64,000 bases of DNA from the NCBI RefSeq assembly GCF_017726655.1, contig NZ_CP072308.1:620001-684000 (forward strand), written 5' to 3'. Of the stretch, positions 10,752-20,685 are shown in pieces. This DNA is from Agrobacterium tumefaciens. GTDB lineage: Bacteria; Pseudomonadota; Alphaproteobacteria; Rhizobiales; Rhizobiaceae. The position numbers and the translations under genes were made by a program. The notes below the pieces were generated by a model, which worked only from the letters and a program-made list of their open reading frames with translations, made no database searches and had not been told where the DNA came from. How positions within the stretch are numbered: the stretch's first letter is position 1; every line of letters begins with the position of its first letter.

Positions 10752-11066
10752 GTTTCCTCCCTCAGCCGACACCGGCGGAAAGCTTGTTTCTGTGCGGGGA
10801 AAGAACGTGGTTGCCTTTAATTTGTTCCGTTCTGGCTCTCTTAGGGAGACACGTTTTACGGAAGATCCGCTTTAGGAGGCGGGCAGAATGGAAAGAAATC
10901 ATTAACCACGTTCATTACAATTTTATCGAATTTGCAGATGTCGTTCGCATTTTCGCCACGTTATGCACAAGATTAAGCGACTGTTAGGTGCTTCGATGGC
11001 AGGGGCAATTATCGAGGCAAGTGAGGGTGCGGTTCTCCGAGCCAATAGTAGCGTGGGGCAGACGAT
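10752..11066. other. Divergent intergenic region with a spaced inverted repeat
   Basis: This 315-base region separates the exported-protein gene (minus) from rlpA (plus). I see no convincing ORF in it. It contains a perfect 10-base inverted repeat, GAACGTGGTT at 10804-10813 and AACCACGTTC at 10904-10913, which could be two half-sites or a long-range stem. Otherwise it is moderately AT-rich, as expected for two divergent promoters. Confidence 0.4.
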
Positions 11067-12155
11067 TTGAAATCTACGGTCAATAAACTCGGCATCAACG
11101 CCAGGTCGGGCGTGAAGTGGCTTGCAATTTCCGTGCTTTGCGCAGCCACCGCATCGTGTTCCACCACGTCGGAGACCAAGCCTAAATCCAAGCGCAGCAA
11201 GGAATATTTTTCCGAATCCGAGTATGGCGTGAAGGCCAGCCCGCGCGTTGCCGATGGCAAGAACATACCCAAGGGTGGCGGACGCGAGTTGCTGGGCAAT
11301 GCCTACACCGTCAAGGGTCGCCGTTATTTCCCCAAAGAAGAGCCCGGTTACAACAAGGTCGGCCTTGCCTCCTGGTATGGCTCCGCGTTCCACGGGCGTC
11401 TGACCGCCAACGGCGAAGTTTACGACAAAGAACATCTTTCTGCCGCACATCCGACATTTCCCCTGCCGAGCTATGCGCGCATCACCAATATGGATAATGG
11501 CGCCTCTGTTCTCGTGCGCGTCAATGATCGTGGCCCGTTCCACGAAGGTCGCCTGATCGACGTATCCAGCAAGACTGCCGACCTTCTGGACATGAAGGGC
11601 ACGGGGACCGCCAATGTGCGTGTTCAATATGCCGGCCGTGCCCCCCTGGACGGTCATGATATGCCGTATCTGATGGCCTCCTATATCCCGAAGGGTTCGC
11701 GTTCGCCGGGCGTCGCACCTGAAGGACAGATCGCAACGGGTGTGATGGTTGCTTCGGCCTCGCCGAACTTCGTTCCTGCACCGACCTCCAACCCCAATTA
11801 CGGCGCGTCCACGCAGACGGCGCTCGTTGGGACCAAGAAAAATGCGGCGCTTCAGGCCATGCCGCTTGTTAATGGTCCCGCGCCGAGCTTCGAACAATTT
11901 GCAATTCTGCCGGAAATCGGCCCCTTCCTCGCGGAACGGCCGGAAGGCAACTTCATGCGTGCGCCGGCAGCACCGGGCGGCAATTATCTACGCGTGCCCA
12001 CGCCTTCCTCCAAATATGCGGCGGCTTACTCCGAAGAATCGGCTAGTGTTACGAAGACAGCGCGTGTGTTCGACAGCGTGCTCGTCGATCGTGGCGCGCT
12101 CAACGAGCAATCGATACTCGCCCATGTAAAGCGTCAGCAGGCCAAAGCACGCTGA
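11067..12155 (+). CDS. rlpA: RlpA-like septal ring protein / lytic transglycosylase
   Basis: 362 residues. The core at about residues 95-185 is the double-psi beta-barrel of RlpA: GLASWYGSAFHGRLTANGE, then the LSAAHPTFPLPSYARITN-type block and VRVNDRGPFHEGR. In E. coli and Pseudomonas RlpA acts at the septum on peptide-free glycan strands. The N-terminus has a signal with CAATASCS, a weak lipobox, so lipidation is possible but not certain. Unlike E. coli RlpA I see no C-terminal SPOR domain; the tail is low complexity, rich in Ala, Pro and Ser. The start is a TTG at 11067. A DD-carboxypeptidase homologue follows 71 bases downstream. Confidence 0.88.
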   Translation: MKSTVNKLGINARSGVKWLAISVLCAATASCSTTSETKPKSKRSKEYFSESEYGVKASPRVADGKNIPKGGGRELLGNAYTVKGRRYFPKEEPGYNKVGLASWYGSAFHGRLTANGEVYDKEHLSAAHPTFPLPSYARITNMDNGASVLVRVNDRGPFHEGRLIDVSSKTADLLDMKGTGTANVRVQYAGRAPLDGHDMPYLMASYIPKGSRSPGVAPEGQIATGVMVASASPNFVPAPTSNPNYGASTQTALVGTKKNAALQAMPLVNGPAPSFEQFAILPEIGPFLAERPEGNFMRAPAAPGGNYLRVPTPSSKYAAAYSEESASVTKTARVFDSVLVDRGALNEQSILAHVKRQQAKAR

Positions 12156-12226
12156 CGGATAAAAAGAGGCTGCCTGTTGCGTTGACGGCTGGCAGCCGGT
12201 TGCTGCAGGCAGGATTGGGCGGTTTC

Positions 12227-13399
12227 ATGCGCAAGGCCATTTATCGCTCCTATCGGTCAGCCATTGCGGCGGCCGCTTTCTCATTGCTGAACGCCGTCAC
12301 CGCACAGGCACAGACTGGACCTTTTATCGCCAAGGCGGAACAGGCCTATATGATCGATGCCGAAACCGGCACCGTTCTTCTGTCGCAAAACGAAAACCAG
12401 CCTTTTGCTCCGGCGTCGCTTGCCAAGCTGATGACGGTGGAAGTGGTGATGGATGCGCTTTCCAAGGGGCAGGTCACCGCCGAGACAGTTTATCCTGTCT
12501 CGGAATATGCGTGGCGGACCGGCGGCGCGCCGTCCCGCACCTCGACAATGTTTGCGGCTCTGAAATCGTCGATCAGCATCAACGATCTTCTAACGGGGAT
12601 CATCGTCCAGAACGCCAATGATGGCTGCATCATCGTCGCCGAAGGCATGGCAGGGTCGGATGCTGCTTTCGCCAAGCGGATGACGGCGCGGGCAGGCGAA
12701 CTTGGCATGGGTCAAAGCACGTTTAAAAACTCGACGGGGCTGCCAGACCCCGGCAACCAGACGACGGCCAAGGATATGGTGCGTCTTGCCCAGCATCTCC
12801 ATGACAGGTACCCGGAACGTTACGGGCTTTTCACCAAGCCTGATTTTGAGTGGAACCGGATTTTTCAGCGCAACAAGAATACGCTGTTGACGCCGGGGAG
12901 CGGCATTGATGGGCTTGGGCTGGGATTTGCAGAGGGGCAGGGCTTTGCAGCCGTGGTTTCGGCGGAACGCGAAGGCCGGCGTGTGTATCTGGCGCTTGCG
13001 GGCATCGCAGACGACAAGACGCGGCAGGAAGAAACCCGCCGCGTCGTCGATTGGGGCCTGACCGCGTTTGAAAAACGCCACCTCTTCAGCAAGGACGAGG
13101 TTGTCGGCTCGGTCAGCGTCTACGGTGGCGCGGCATCTTCCGTCGATCTTTCGCCGAAGGAGGACGTGAGCGTTCTCGTACCGGTCAACAACCCCGAGAG
13201 AATTTCCGGCCGCATCGTCTATCGCTGGCCCCTCAATGCGCCTCTCGATGCTGGCGCGAATGCGGGTACGCTCAGGATATTCTCGGGCGAGCGACTGCTG
13301 CGCGAGGTTCCGCTTTACACAAAGGCGGCGGTAGGCAAGGGGTCACTCACCCAGAATGCAGCGGGTGCGCTGAAGGAACTGCTGCTGTTCTGGCTCTAA
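12227..13399 (+). CDS. DD-carboxypeptidase (PBP5/6-type) homologue with degenerate active site
   Basis: 390 residues from ATG 12227, giving a clean signal peptide cleaved after about residue 28 (TAQA); a TTG at 12182 would add 15. The S11 peptidase fold is clear, and the nucleophile motif is S64-L-A-K67. However, the position of SxN reads N129-A-N in VQNANDGC, where the family has Ser, and the KTG triad reads G231-L-G in GIDGLGLGFAEGQG. The C-terminal beta-rich domain of PBP5 type is present (about residues 290-375), so the gene is full length and not frameshifted. It may be a non-catalytic or altered peptidoglycan-binding paralogue of the intact enzyme at 6625. It lies between rlpA and tmk. 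Confidence 0.85.
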   Translation: MRKAIYRSYRSAIAAAAFSLLNAVTAQAQTGPFIAKAEQAYMIDAETGTVLLSQNENQPFAPASLAKLMTVEVVMDALSKGQVTAETVYPVSEYAWRTGGAPSRTSTMFAALKSSISINDLLTGIIVQNANDGCIIVAEGMAGSDAAFAKRMTARAGELGMGQSTFKNSTGLPDPGNQTTAKDMVRLAQHLHDRYPERYGLFTKPDFEWNRIFQRNKNTLLTPGSGIDGLGLGFAEGQGFAAVVSAEREGRRVYLALAGIADDKTRQEETRRVVDWGLTAFEKRHLFSKDEVVGSVSVYGGAASSVDLSPKEDVSVLVPVNNPERISGRIVYRWPLNAPLDAGANAGTLRIFSGERLLREVPLYTKAAVGKGSLTQNAAGALKELLLFWL

Positions 13400-13528
13400 A
13401 AGCCCATCGATTGGTCGGCATTTATCCCATGCTATTGTTTGGGAACCGGATTTTCTGAAAAGCGCTTCACAGATTTCGGTTCGATGCTGTAAACAGGCAT
13501 TTCGAATTCAGGGAAACCCGCGCAGGAC

Positions 13529-14209
13529 GTGACATTGGCCGAAAAGACCGGATTGTTCATCAGCTTCGAAGGCGGCGAGGGCGCTGGCAAGTCGACGCAG
13601 ATTCGCACCCTTGCACAGGCGCTTCGCGGCCGTGGTTTTGAGGTCGTGGTGACCCGTGAGCCGGGCGGTTCGGCGGGGGCTGAGGCCGTACGCCACGTCA
13701 TTCTCTCAGGGGCAGCGGAATCCTTCGGTGTGCGCATGGAAGCGATCCTGTTTGCCGCTGCGCGCAACGATCACGTCGAAGAGGTTATTCGGCCAGCGCT
13801 CGCGCGCGGCGAGATCGTGCTTTGCGACCGCTTTCTTGATTCCTCGCGTGTCTATCAGGGCACGACCGGCAATCTGGAGCCCGACTTCGTGGAGACGCTG
13901 CAACGCATCGCGATTGATGGCGTTTTGCCGGAACTGACGCTTATCTTCGATATTGCCGCTGAAAAGGGACTTGCGCGTGCCAGAAAGCGCGCGGACGAGG
14001 GGGCGGCCCCTGACAGATTCGAAAAAGAAGAAATCGACACCCACGAGAAGCGGCGCGAGGCCTATCTGGATATTGCGCTTGGCGAACCGCGTCGTTGCAG
14101 GATCGTGAATGCAGATCAGCCGGAAGACAAGGTGACGGAAGACGTCATGTCATTCGTTGAGCCATTGCTTTCGCGTGTCGGAAACGCTTCGGACGCGGCG
14201 CATGAGTGA
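13529..14209 (+). CDS. tmk: Thymidylate kinase
   Basis: Phosphorylates dTMP to dTDP with ATP in the cytoplasm. 226 residues; the P-loop is GGEGAGKST (residues 15-23), the substrate-binding segment is TREPGGS, and the [12 protein letters not shown] block carries the conserved DR. The start is taken as GTG 13529; a TTG two codons later is equally plausible given CAGGAC upstream. The 3' end overlaps holB by eight bases, a common gene pair that indicates translational coupling. Confidence 0.96.
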   Translation: MTLAEKTGLFISFEGGEGAGKSTQIRTLAQALRGRGFEVVVTREPGGSAGAEAVRHVILSGAAESFGVRMEAILFAAARNDHVEEVIRPALARGEIVLCDRFLDSSRVYQGTTGNLEPDFVETLQRIAIDGVLPELTLIFDIAAEKGLARARKRADEGAAPDRFEKEEIDTHEKRREAYLDIALGEPRRCRIVNADQPEDKVTEDVMSFVEPLLSRVGNASDAAHE

Positions 14210-15227
14210 CGTTCCGGGCGTTCTCGACGGCGCCATCGCGCCGCAGCAGAACACGAAGCTTTTCGGCCATGAAGAAGCGGAAGCGTTTCTTGCGCAATCC
14301 TATCGTTCCGGCAAGGGCCACCACGCGATCCTGATCGAAGGGCCGGAGGGTATCGGCAAGGCGACGCTTGCCTTTCGTTTTGCCAATCATGTCTTGAGCT
14401 ATCCTGATCCGACCCAGGCGCCGGATTATCTCGCCGACCCCGATCCGGAGTCGCTCGTCAGCCGCCAGATTACTGCCGGCGCCTCGCATAACCTCCTGCA
14501 TCTCACGCGCCCGGTCGATGAGAAGAGCGGGCGCGTCAAATCCGCGATCACCGTGGATGAGGTGCGGCGGGCAGGGCACTTCTTTTCGCAGACATCGGGC
14601 ACAGGAAACTGGCGGATCGTCATCATCGATCCGGCCGACGATCTCAACCGCAATGCCGCCAATGCCATTCTTAAAATACTGGAAGAGCCGCCGAAGCGGG
14701 CCATGTTCCTCGTGCTGTCGCACGCGCCGGGTAAACTGCTTCCAACCATCCGATCGCGCTGCATGCCTCTGAGACTGCTGCCGCTTTCCGACGAAGCCAT
14801 GGTGCAATCGCTCGATCATCTCGGCATCAGTCCTGAGGGCGAAAAACGCGACGCCCTGCTTGAGGCCTCGAAGGGCAGCGTTGCGCAGGCGCTGAAGCTG
14901 ATGAATTACGGCGGCTCCGACATTGTCGAGGCCTTTGCCGAGGTCATGTCGGCCGAAGGGCCAGCGGCGCGCAAGCGCATGCACAAGCTGGCAGAGGTTC
15001 TGGCGCAGAAGGACGGCGACATCGTCCTTGGTTTCTTCATGGAGCATGTGACCGAAGAGCTGATGGCCTTGGCGCGGGCATTCGCAATGGCTGGCGACAT
15101 TGCCGCGGCGGAAAAAAATGCAAGGCTTTCTTCGGCGCTTGCCGAACGTATCAGCGTCGCGCAGGCCTATAATCTCGACAAGAAGCAAATGGTGCTTTCC
15201 ATTCTGGAAGATATTCGGGGCGTCTGA
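14202..15227 (+). CDS. holB: DNA polymerase III subunit delta'
   Basis: Clamp-loader subunit of the replicative polymerase. 341 residues from the ATG at 14202 inside the end of tmk. A P-loop-like GPEGIGKAT sits at residues 47-55 and the sensor-type segment [14 protein letters not shown] with the following LLPTIRSRC is the hallmark of delta' and related clamp loaders. Unlike DnaX, the second ATPase motifs are degenerate, as expected for delta', which does not hydrolyse ATP. The zinc-binding insert of many delta' subunits is not obvious. Confidence 0.93.
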   Translation: MSDVPGVLDGAIAPQQNTKLFGHEEAEAFLAQSYRSGKGHHAILIEGPEGIGKATLAFRFANHVLSYPDPTQAPDYLADPDPESLVSRQITAGASHNLLHLTRPVDEKSGRVKSAITVDEVRRAGHFFSQTSGTGNWRIVIIDPADDLNRNAANAILKILEEPPKRAMFLVLSHAPGKLLPTIRSRCMPLRLLPLSDEAMVQSLDHLGISPEGEKRDALLEASKGSVAQALKLMNYGGSDIVEAFAEVMSAEGPAARKRMHKLAEVLAQKDGDIVLGFFMEHVTEELMALARAFAMAGDIAAAEKNARLSSALAERISVAQAYNLDKKQMVLSILEDIRGV

Positions 15228-15262
15228 AGGCGAGGGATCGCACGGAACGTACGATTTCCTCT

Positions 15263-15377
15263 TCCTTCATGCCGGCCTCGAGTCGGTATCCAGCCAAGGC
15301 GCGCCGGCGGGCGAGAGGAGCCTTTTGCGATCAAGGACTTGATCGCGCTGAACCCGGATTTCGTCCGGGGTGAAGGA
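15263..15377. repeat. Mosaic palindromic intergenic element upstream of metG
   Basis: About 115 bases bounded by inverted ends TCCTTCA (15263-15269) and TGAAGGA (15371-15377). Inside are a near-perfect palindrome GCGATCAAG-GA-CTTGATCGC (15327-15346), a hairpin CCCGGA-TTTCG-TCCGGG (15353-15369) and a CCGG...TCGG half. Nested palindromes with matching ends resemble dispersed repeats such as RIME or BIME families of rhizobia. There is only one copy in this window, so dispersal is inferred. It lies in the 289-base gap between holB and metG, which otherwise holds no gene. Confidence 0.5.
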
Positions 15378-15516
15378 GTGCGGAATCAATCCTCCGCCAA
15401 AACCCCACTTTGTCCGCAAGCCCTCGTACAAAATGTACTCTTTTTCTTTCGCTGCTGCGAACAATGGTTTATGAGCGGTCTATCCAAAAAACAGCCTGTA
15501 AAGTCGATAGACCGTC

Positions 15517-17067
15517 ATGACAGACAAAACACCATTCTACATCACCACCGCGATCTCCTATCCCAATGGCAAGCCGCATATCGGCCACGCCTATGAGTTG
15601 ATTGCGACGGACGCCATGGCGCGCTTTCAGCGCCTGGATGGAATGGATGTGTTCTTCCTGACCGGGACGGACGAGCACGGCCAGAAGATGCAGCAGACGG
15701 CACGTGCGGAAGGCATTTCGCCGGAAGAACTGGCGGAGCGAAATTCCAATCAGTTTCTCGAAATGGGCAAGCTGCTCAACGCGTCCAACGACGATTTCAT
15801 CCGCACGACGGAAGAACGTCATCACGAGACCTCGCGCAATATCTGGAACCTGATGGCCGAAAGCGGCGACATCTACAAGGACAGCTATGCCGGCTGGTAT
15901 TCCGTTCGTGACGAGGCGTATTACGCCGAGGACGAGACCGAAGTGCGCGCCGATGGCGTCCGTTACGGCCCGCAGGGCACGCCGGTGGAATGGGTTGAGG
16001 AGGAAAGCTACTTCTTCAAGCTCTCCGAGTACCAGGACAAGCTGCTGAAGCTCTACGAGGAGAACCCTGACTTCATCGGTCCGGCAGAACGCCGTAACGA
16101 AATCATCTCCTTCGTGAAATCCGGTCTGAAGGACCTGTCAATTTCCCGCACCACCTTCGATTGGGGCATCAAGGTTCCCAATGATCCGAAGCACGTCATG
16201 TATGTCTGGGTCGATGCGCTGACCAACTACATTACCGCAACGGGTTACCTCGAAGACAGGAACGGTCCCCGCGCCAAATACTGGCCGGCCGATCTGCATA
16301 TCATCGGCAAGGACATCATCCGCTTTCACGCGGTCTATTGGCCGGCCTTCCTGATGTCGGCGAACCTGCCGCTGCCAAAGCGGGTTTTCGCCCATGGGTT
16401 CGTGCTGAATAACGGCGAGAAAATGTCGAAATCGCTCGGCAATGTCGTTGATCCATTCGACATCATCGAGACATTCGGCATCGACTATGTCCGCTATTTC
16501 CTTTGCCGCGAAATTGCGTTCGGGCAGGATGGAAACTGCAACGATGCCCTGATCACCACCCGCGTCAACGCCGACCTTGCCAATGGCATCGGCAATCTCG
16601 CCAGCCGTTCGCTGTCGATGATCGTCAAGAATTGCGATGGCAAGATCCCGACGCCCGGTCCTTTGACCGACGAAGACAAGGCGATGCTGGCGTCTGCAGA
16701 CGGTCTGCTCGCCATTTGCCGTGAGGAGATGGGCAAGCAGCTCATTCACCGCGCGGTAGCCGCCATCATCGCGGTCGTTTCCGAGACCGACCGCTATTTC
16801 GCATCGCAGGAACCGTGGGCGCTGAAGAAGACGGACCCTGAGCGGATGGGCACCGTGCTTTACGTCACGGCGGAAGTGGTGCGCCAGATCGGTATTCTCT
16901 TACAGCCCATCATGCCGGGTTCCTGTGAAAAGCTTCTCGATCTCGTTGCGGCGCCCGCCGACAAGCGCGACTTCGCGGCGTTGGGCGAAGCCGGTCGTCT
17001 GGTGCCGGGCACACCACTGGAAGCTCCGAAGCCCGTCTTCCCGCGTTACGTCGCGCCGGAAGCGTGA
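15517..17067 (+). CDS. metG: Methionine-tRNA ligase
   Basis: Charges tRNA-Met. Class I synthetase of 516 residues: the HIGH motif is at residues 21-24 (KPHIGHAYE) and KMSKS at 302-306 ([10 protein letters not shown]), with the [11 protein letters not shown] block between. The length matches the short form without the C-terminal tRNA-binding/dimerisation domain. The Arg-rich anticodon domain follows KMSKS ([19 protein letters not shown]). It starts at ATG 15517. No T-box or other leader structure specific for metG is visible. The stop overlaps the possible GTG start of the next gene. Confidence 0.97.
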   Translation: MTDKTPFYITTAISYPNGKPHIGHAYELIATDAMARFQRLDGMDVFFLTGTDEHGQKMQQTARAEGISPEELAERNSNQFLEMGKLLNASNDDFIRTTEERHHETSRNIWNLMAESGDIYKDSYAGWYSVRDEAYYAEDETEVRADGVRYGPQGTPVEWVEEESYFFKLSEYQDKLLKLYEENPDFIGPAERRNEIISFVKSGLKDLSISRTTFDWGIKVPNDPKHVMYVWVDALTNYITATGYLEDRNGPRAKYWPADLHIIGKDIIRFHAVYWPAFLMSANLPLPKRVFAHGFVLNNGEKMSKSLGNVVDPFDIIETFGIDYVRYFLCREIAFGQDGNCNDALITTRVNADLANGIGNLASRSLSMIVKNCDGKIPTPGPLTDEDKAMLASADGLLAICREEMGKQLIHRAVAAIIAVVSETDRYFASQEPWALKKTDPERMGTVLYVTAEVVRQIGILLQPIMPGSCEKLLDLVAAPADKRDFAALGEAGRLVPGTPLEAPKPVFPRYVAPEA

Positions 17068-17078
17068 AGGCCACCACG

Positions 17079-17861
17079 ATGCTGATCGATACCCATTGCC
17101 ATCTGGATTTTCCCGATTTCGAGGCTGAGCGCGACGACATCATCGCGCGCGCCCATGCCTCCGGCGTCAGCCAGATGGTGACGATCTCGACCCGGGTGCG
17201 TCGTCTGCCCGAACTGTTGAAGATCACGGAAAAATACCCGTCCGTCTTTTGCTCGGTGGGCACCCATCCGAACAATGCCGACGAGGAGCTGGATATCTCC
17301 GCCGATGAGCTGGTAGAGCTTGCCGAGAGCCATGAGAAGATCGTGGCGATCGGCGAGGCGGGTCTGGATTATTTCTACGACACGCAGAAGCCGGAAGACC
17401 AGAAGACCGGCCTTCTCCGCCACATAGAGGCCGCAAGAAGAACGAAGCTGCCGCTTGTCATCCACAGCCGCAGCGCCGATGACGACATGGCCGCCATCCT
17501 GCGCGCCGAAAGCGGGAAGGGTGCATTTCCTTTCATTCTACACTGCTTTTCCGCTGGTCCCGAGCTCGCAAAAACCGGTGTGGAATTGGGTGGATACGTG
17601 TCTTTTTCGGGCATTCTGACCTTCCCGAAATCGCAGGATATCCGCGATATCGCCGCCACCGTGCCGCTCGATCGCCTGCTCGTCGAAACGGACGCACCCT
17701 ATCTCGCGCCGAAGCGCTGGCGCGGCAAACGCAACGAGCCGTCCTATGTGGTCAATACCGCGGAAGTTCTGGCCGAGGTACATGGCGTTTCCTTTGAAAG
17801 GATGGCCGAAATCACCACCGAAAACGCCTTCCGCTGCTTTTCCAAGATGACAAGGGTGTAG
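17079..17861 (+). CDS. TatD family metal-dependent hydrolase
   Basis: 260 residues with the full metal-site pattern of the TatD amidohydrolase family: DTHCHLDF at the N-terminus, GEAGLDYFYD, VIHSRSADDD, ILHCFSAG and VETDAPYLAP. Members are TIM-barrel DNases or phosphoesterases; the in vivo substrate is uncertain. I took the ATG at 17079 because the protein core begins there; a GTG at 17064, overlapping the metG stop, would add five residues. The order metG-tatD-MBL hydrolase is widely conserved in alphaproteobacteria. Confidence 0.92.
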   Translation: MLIDTHCHLDFPDFEAERDDIIARAHASGVSQMVTISTRVRRLPELLKITEKYPSVFCSVGTHPNNADEELDISADELVELAESHEKIVAIGEAGLDYFYDTQKPEDQKTGLLRHIEAARRTKLPLVIHSRSADDDMAAILRAESGKGAFPFILHCFSAGPELAKTGVELGGYVSFSGILTFPKSQDIRDIAATVPLDRLLVETDAPYLAPKRWRGKRNEPSYVVNTAEVLAEVHGVSFERMAEITTENAFRCFSKMTRV

Positions 17862-17863
17862 GC

Positions 17864-18694
17864 GTGGCAATCTACCGTCGCCGCTTCACGGTTCTCGGAT
17901 GCGCCTCCTCACCCGGCGTCCCGCGCATTAACGGCGACTGGGGAGCCTGCGACCCTGACAACCCGAAGAACCGACGCACGCGTGCGGCCTTCATGGTGGA
18001 GCAGATCAGCCCGGATGGCGGCAAGACCACCGTTGTCATCGATACCGGCCCGGATTTTCGCGAGCAGATGATCGCCGCGAAGGTGGAGGCTATCGATGCC
18101 GTTCTCTACACTCATGCTCATGCCGACCATCTGCATGGCATTGACGATCTGCGCATCTATTTCGCGCTCCAGAAAAGCCGCGTCCCGATCTATGCCGATC
18201 CTGTTACCATGGCGCGCATCCGCGATGGTTTTGCCTATTGTCTCGAGACGCCGGCGGGCAGCAATTATCCGCCGATTGCGCGACCCCATCTGATCGCCGA
18301 TATCAACGAGCCAGTCGTAATTGATGGAGCCGGAGGGCCAATCGCCTTCCAGGTACATATGCAGCAGCATGGCGACGTCCATTCCCTGGGTTTCCGCATT
18401 GGTGATGTGGCCTATTGCACCGATATCAGCGATTTTCCGGCCGAGAGCCTGCCGAAACTCGCCGGGCTTGAGGTGCTCATCATCGACGCCCTGCAATATC
18501 GCTATCACCCCAGCCATCTTTCACTCGAACAGGCGCTTGGCTGGATCGAAAAACTGGCACCTACAAGGGCGATCTTGACCCACATGCATATTCCGCTCGA
18601 TTATGAGACGGTGATGCATGAAACGCCTGATCATGTTGAACCGGCTTATGATCAGATGCGTTTCGAAATTGAGATCGATTTAGAAGCCGCCTGA
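17864..18694 (+). CDS. MBL fold metallo-hydrolase (PhnP-like)
   Basis: 276 residues from a GTG two bases after the tatD stop. The metallo-beta-lactamase zinc motif THAHADH is at residues 83-89, with CTDISDFP and LTHMHIPLD supplying later ligands. An N-terminal LGCASSPGVPRINGDWG and the ACDPDNPKNRRTR segment match PhnP-type phosphodiesterases and related enzymes. The substrate is unknown; it lies in the metG-tatD cluster and not in a phosphonate operon, so a phosphonate role is not implied. Confidence 0.88.
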   Translation: MAIYRRRFTVLGCASSPGVPRINGDWGACDPDNPKNRRTRAAFMVEQISPDGGKTTVVIDTGPDFREQMIAAKVEAIDAVLYTHAHADHLHGIDDLRIYFALQKSRVPIYADPVTMARIRDGFAYCLETPAGSNYPPIARPHLIADINEPVVIDGAGGPIAFQVHMQQHGDVHSLGFRIGDVAYCTDISDFPAESLPKLAGLEVLIIDALQYRYHPSHLSLEQALGWIEKLAPTRAILTHMHIPLDYETVMHETPDHVEPAYDQMRFEIEIDLEAA

Positions 18695-18715
18695 CGCCGC
18701 CTGAAAAGGAACAGC

Positions 18716-20497
18716 ATGTCGACCAAGCCTTTCCGTGCACCGAGTATGGCGAGCTTCTTCGACAATCTGCGCGCCAGCCGCCTGCGCGCCATGTTCCGGC
18801 GCGGCGAACTTGGCCTTGTCGCGCTTGCCGTGCTCATCGGCATCGCAGCCGGCCTTTTGGTAGCCTTGATCGGTGCTTTGAGCACGGCATTGCACGTGCT
18901 GGTCTTTGGCGTCGAACGTCTGAGCAGCAGCGATCTCTCTGGTCAGATCGTGCTGCTGGGGCCGATCATGGGCGGTGTCCTGCTTGGCCTGATCATCTTC
19001 ATCCTCTCCATAACGCGCAAAAAGCCGATGGTCGACCCCATCGAGGCAAATGCGCTGCATGGTGGGCGCCTGTCGCTCACGGACAGCATCATCGTCTGCG
19101 TTCAGAACATCGTTTCCAACGGTTTTGGCGCCTCCGTCGGGCTTGAGGCGGGTTACACACAGATCGCCAGCGGCGTCGCATCGAAGATCGGCATCAAGCT
19201 GAAACTGAGGCGAGGGGACATGCGCATCCTCGTCGGCTGCGGCGCCGCAGGCGCCATCGCAGCGGCGTTCAACGCACCTCTGACTGGCGCATTTTACGCC
19301 ATCGAACTCATCATCGGTACCTACACTGTCGTGACGCTAGCACCGCTGATCGTTTCAGCGCTGGTGGCGACAACGGTTATCGGCCTGATTGGCGGCCATG
19401 GCCTCTCCATCGATATCGTCGACGCCAGCCGCGTGACGCCTGCCGATTATGTGCCGGCTATTTTCCTTGGGGTTGTGTGCGCGGCCATCGGTATCGTGCT
19501 CATGCAGGCGGTATCCTTCATTGAGGAGACGGCCCGCAAAAGTGCTATTCCTAGCTGGCTGCGTCCGACGCTCGGCGGCATCGTTGTCGGTGGGCTGGCG
19601 TTGATTTCACCGCAGGTTCTCTCGAGCGGCCATGGGGCCTTGCATCTCAACATGGATGCCGACTTGACGATCTACGGGCTTGCGGGCTTGTTCCTGCTGA
19701 AGGCTGCAGCCAGCGCGATCTCGATAGGCTCGAACTTCCGCGGTGGTCTGTTCTTTGCGTCTCTCTTCATGGGCTCGCTGCTCGGCAAGATTTTCGCCCT
19801 CTGCGCACCCTATATCGGCTATGGCTCGACAGCGCCCATCGTTTACGCCGTAATCGGTATGAGCGCCTTTGCCGCCGCCATCATCGGCGGTCCGCTGACA
19901 ATGACATTTCTCGCGCTGGAACTGACGGGCGACTTCCAGATCACCGCGCTGGTTCTTGCGGCCGTCATCACCACGTCGCTTGTGGTGCGCACGACCTTCG
20001 GTTACTCCTTCGCCACCTGGCGCTTTCACCTGCGCGGCGAAAGCATTCGCAGCGCTCATGACATTGGCTGGATCCGTGACCTGACGGTCGGCAAGATGAT
20101 GCGCGCCGATATCCGCAAGGCCAATGTCAGCATGGGACTGCCAGCCTTCAAGGAAAAATTTCCGCTCGGTTCGACCCAGCGCGTGATCATGACCCATGAC
20201 GACGGACGATACGCCGGTATCGTGCTCGTGCCAGAAATCTACGCCGATCCAATGGACCGGGATCCGAGCAAGATCAGCATGGAAACCTATTTGCACTACA
20301 AGAACGACGTGCTGCTACCAACCATGAACGCCCGCCAGGCAGCCGCAGCCTTCGATGCCGCGGAAAGCGAAGCGCTCGTGGTGGTCAACGACAAAATCGA
20401 AAACCGACCCGTCGGCCTGTTGACGGAGAGCCATACGCTGCGGCGCTATAGCGAAGAGCTCGACCAGAGACGCCGGGAAGCCTCAGGCGAGCTGTGA
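18716..20497 (+). CDS. CLC-type chloride channel/transporter with CBS pair
   Basis: 593 residues: about ten hydrophobic segments (residues 30-430) followed by a cytosolic CBS pair (about 445-580). The fold is CLC, shown by GAAGAIAAAFNAPLTGAFYAIE and the conserved SNFRGGLFFASLF. The three anion-selectivity signatures are divergent: GREGP reads G142-L-E-A-G with the gating glutamate retained as E144, GxFxP reads FRGGLF, and I find no clear GSGIP. This places it in a variant bacterial CLC clade. It follows the MBL hydrolase by 21 bases and may be co-transcribed. The transported ion cannot be read from sequence. Confidence 0.85.
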   Translation: MSTKPFRAPSMASFFDNLRASRLRAMFRRGELGLVALAVLIGIAAGLLVALIGALSTALHVLVFGVERLSSSDLSGQIVLLGPIMGGVLLGLIIFILSITRKKPMVDPIEANALHGGRLSLTDSIIVCVQNIVSNGFGASVGLEAGYTQIASGVASKIGIKLKLRRGDMRILVGCGAAGAIAAAFNAPLTGAFYAIELIIGTYTVVTLAPLIVSALVATTVIGLIGGHGLSIDIVDASRVTPADYVPAIFLGVVCAAIGIVLMQAVSFIEETARKSAIPSWLRPTLGGIVVGGLALISPQVLSSGHGALHLNMDADLTIYGLAGLFLLKAAASAISIGSNFRGGLFFASLFMGSLLGKIFALCAPYIGYGSTAPIVYAVIGMSAFAAAIIGGPLTMTFLALELTGDFQITALVLAAVITTSLVVRTTFGYSFATWRFHLRGESIRSAHDIGWIRDLTVGKMMRADIRKANVSMGLPAFKEKFPLGSTQRVIMTHDDGRYAGIVLVPEIYADPMDRDPSKISMETYLHYKNDVLLPTMNARQAAAAFDAAESEALVVVNDKIENRPVGLLTESHTLRRYSEELDQRRREASGEL

Positions 20498-20685
20498 CAC
20501 AAGATTAGGAAGCTGCTTTATCGCTCTGAATTTTCAAGATCAATTGAGAGCTTTATATGGCATATGGACGGATGGTTTCGTCGATTGTTGATGATGTGAA
20601 GACTGTGTCCGAGGTGGTGAGTAAAGAGACCCGCACTGCGCCATCCATCTGCATAAGTTCCATAATCTATCTTATGCGATTAGCG

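Noticed and set aside
15378..15516. T-box or SAM-type leader before metG
   Set aside because: No T-box sequence or anti-terminator pattern; such leaders are not expected in proteobacterial metG.
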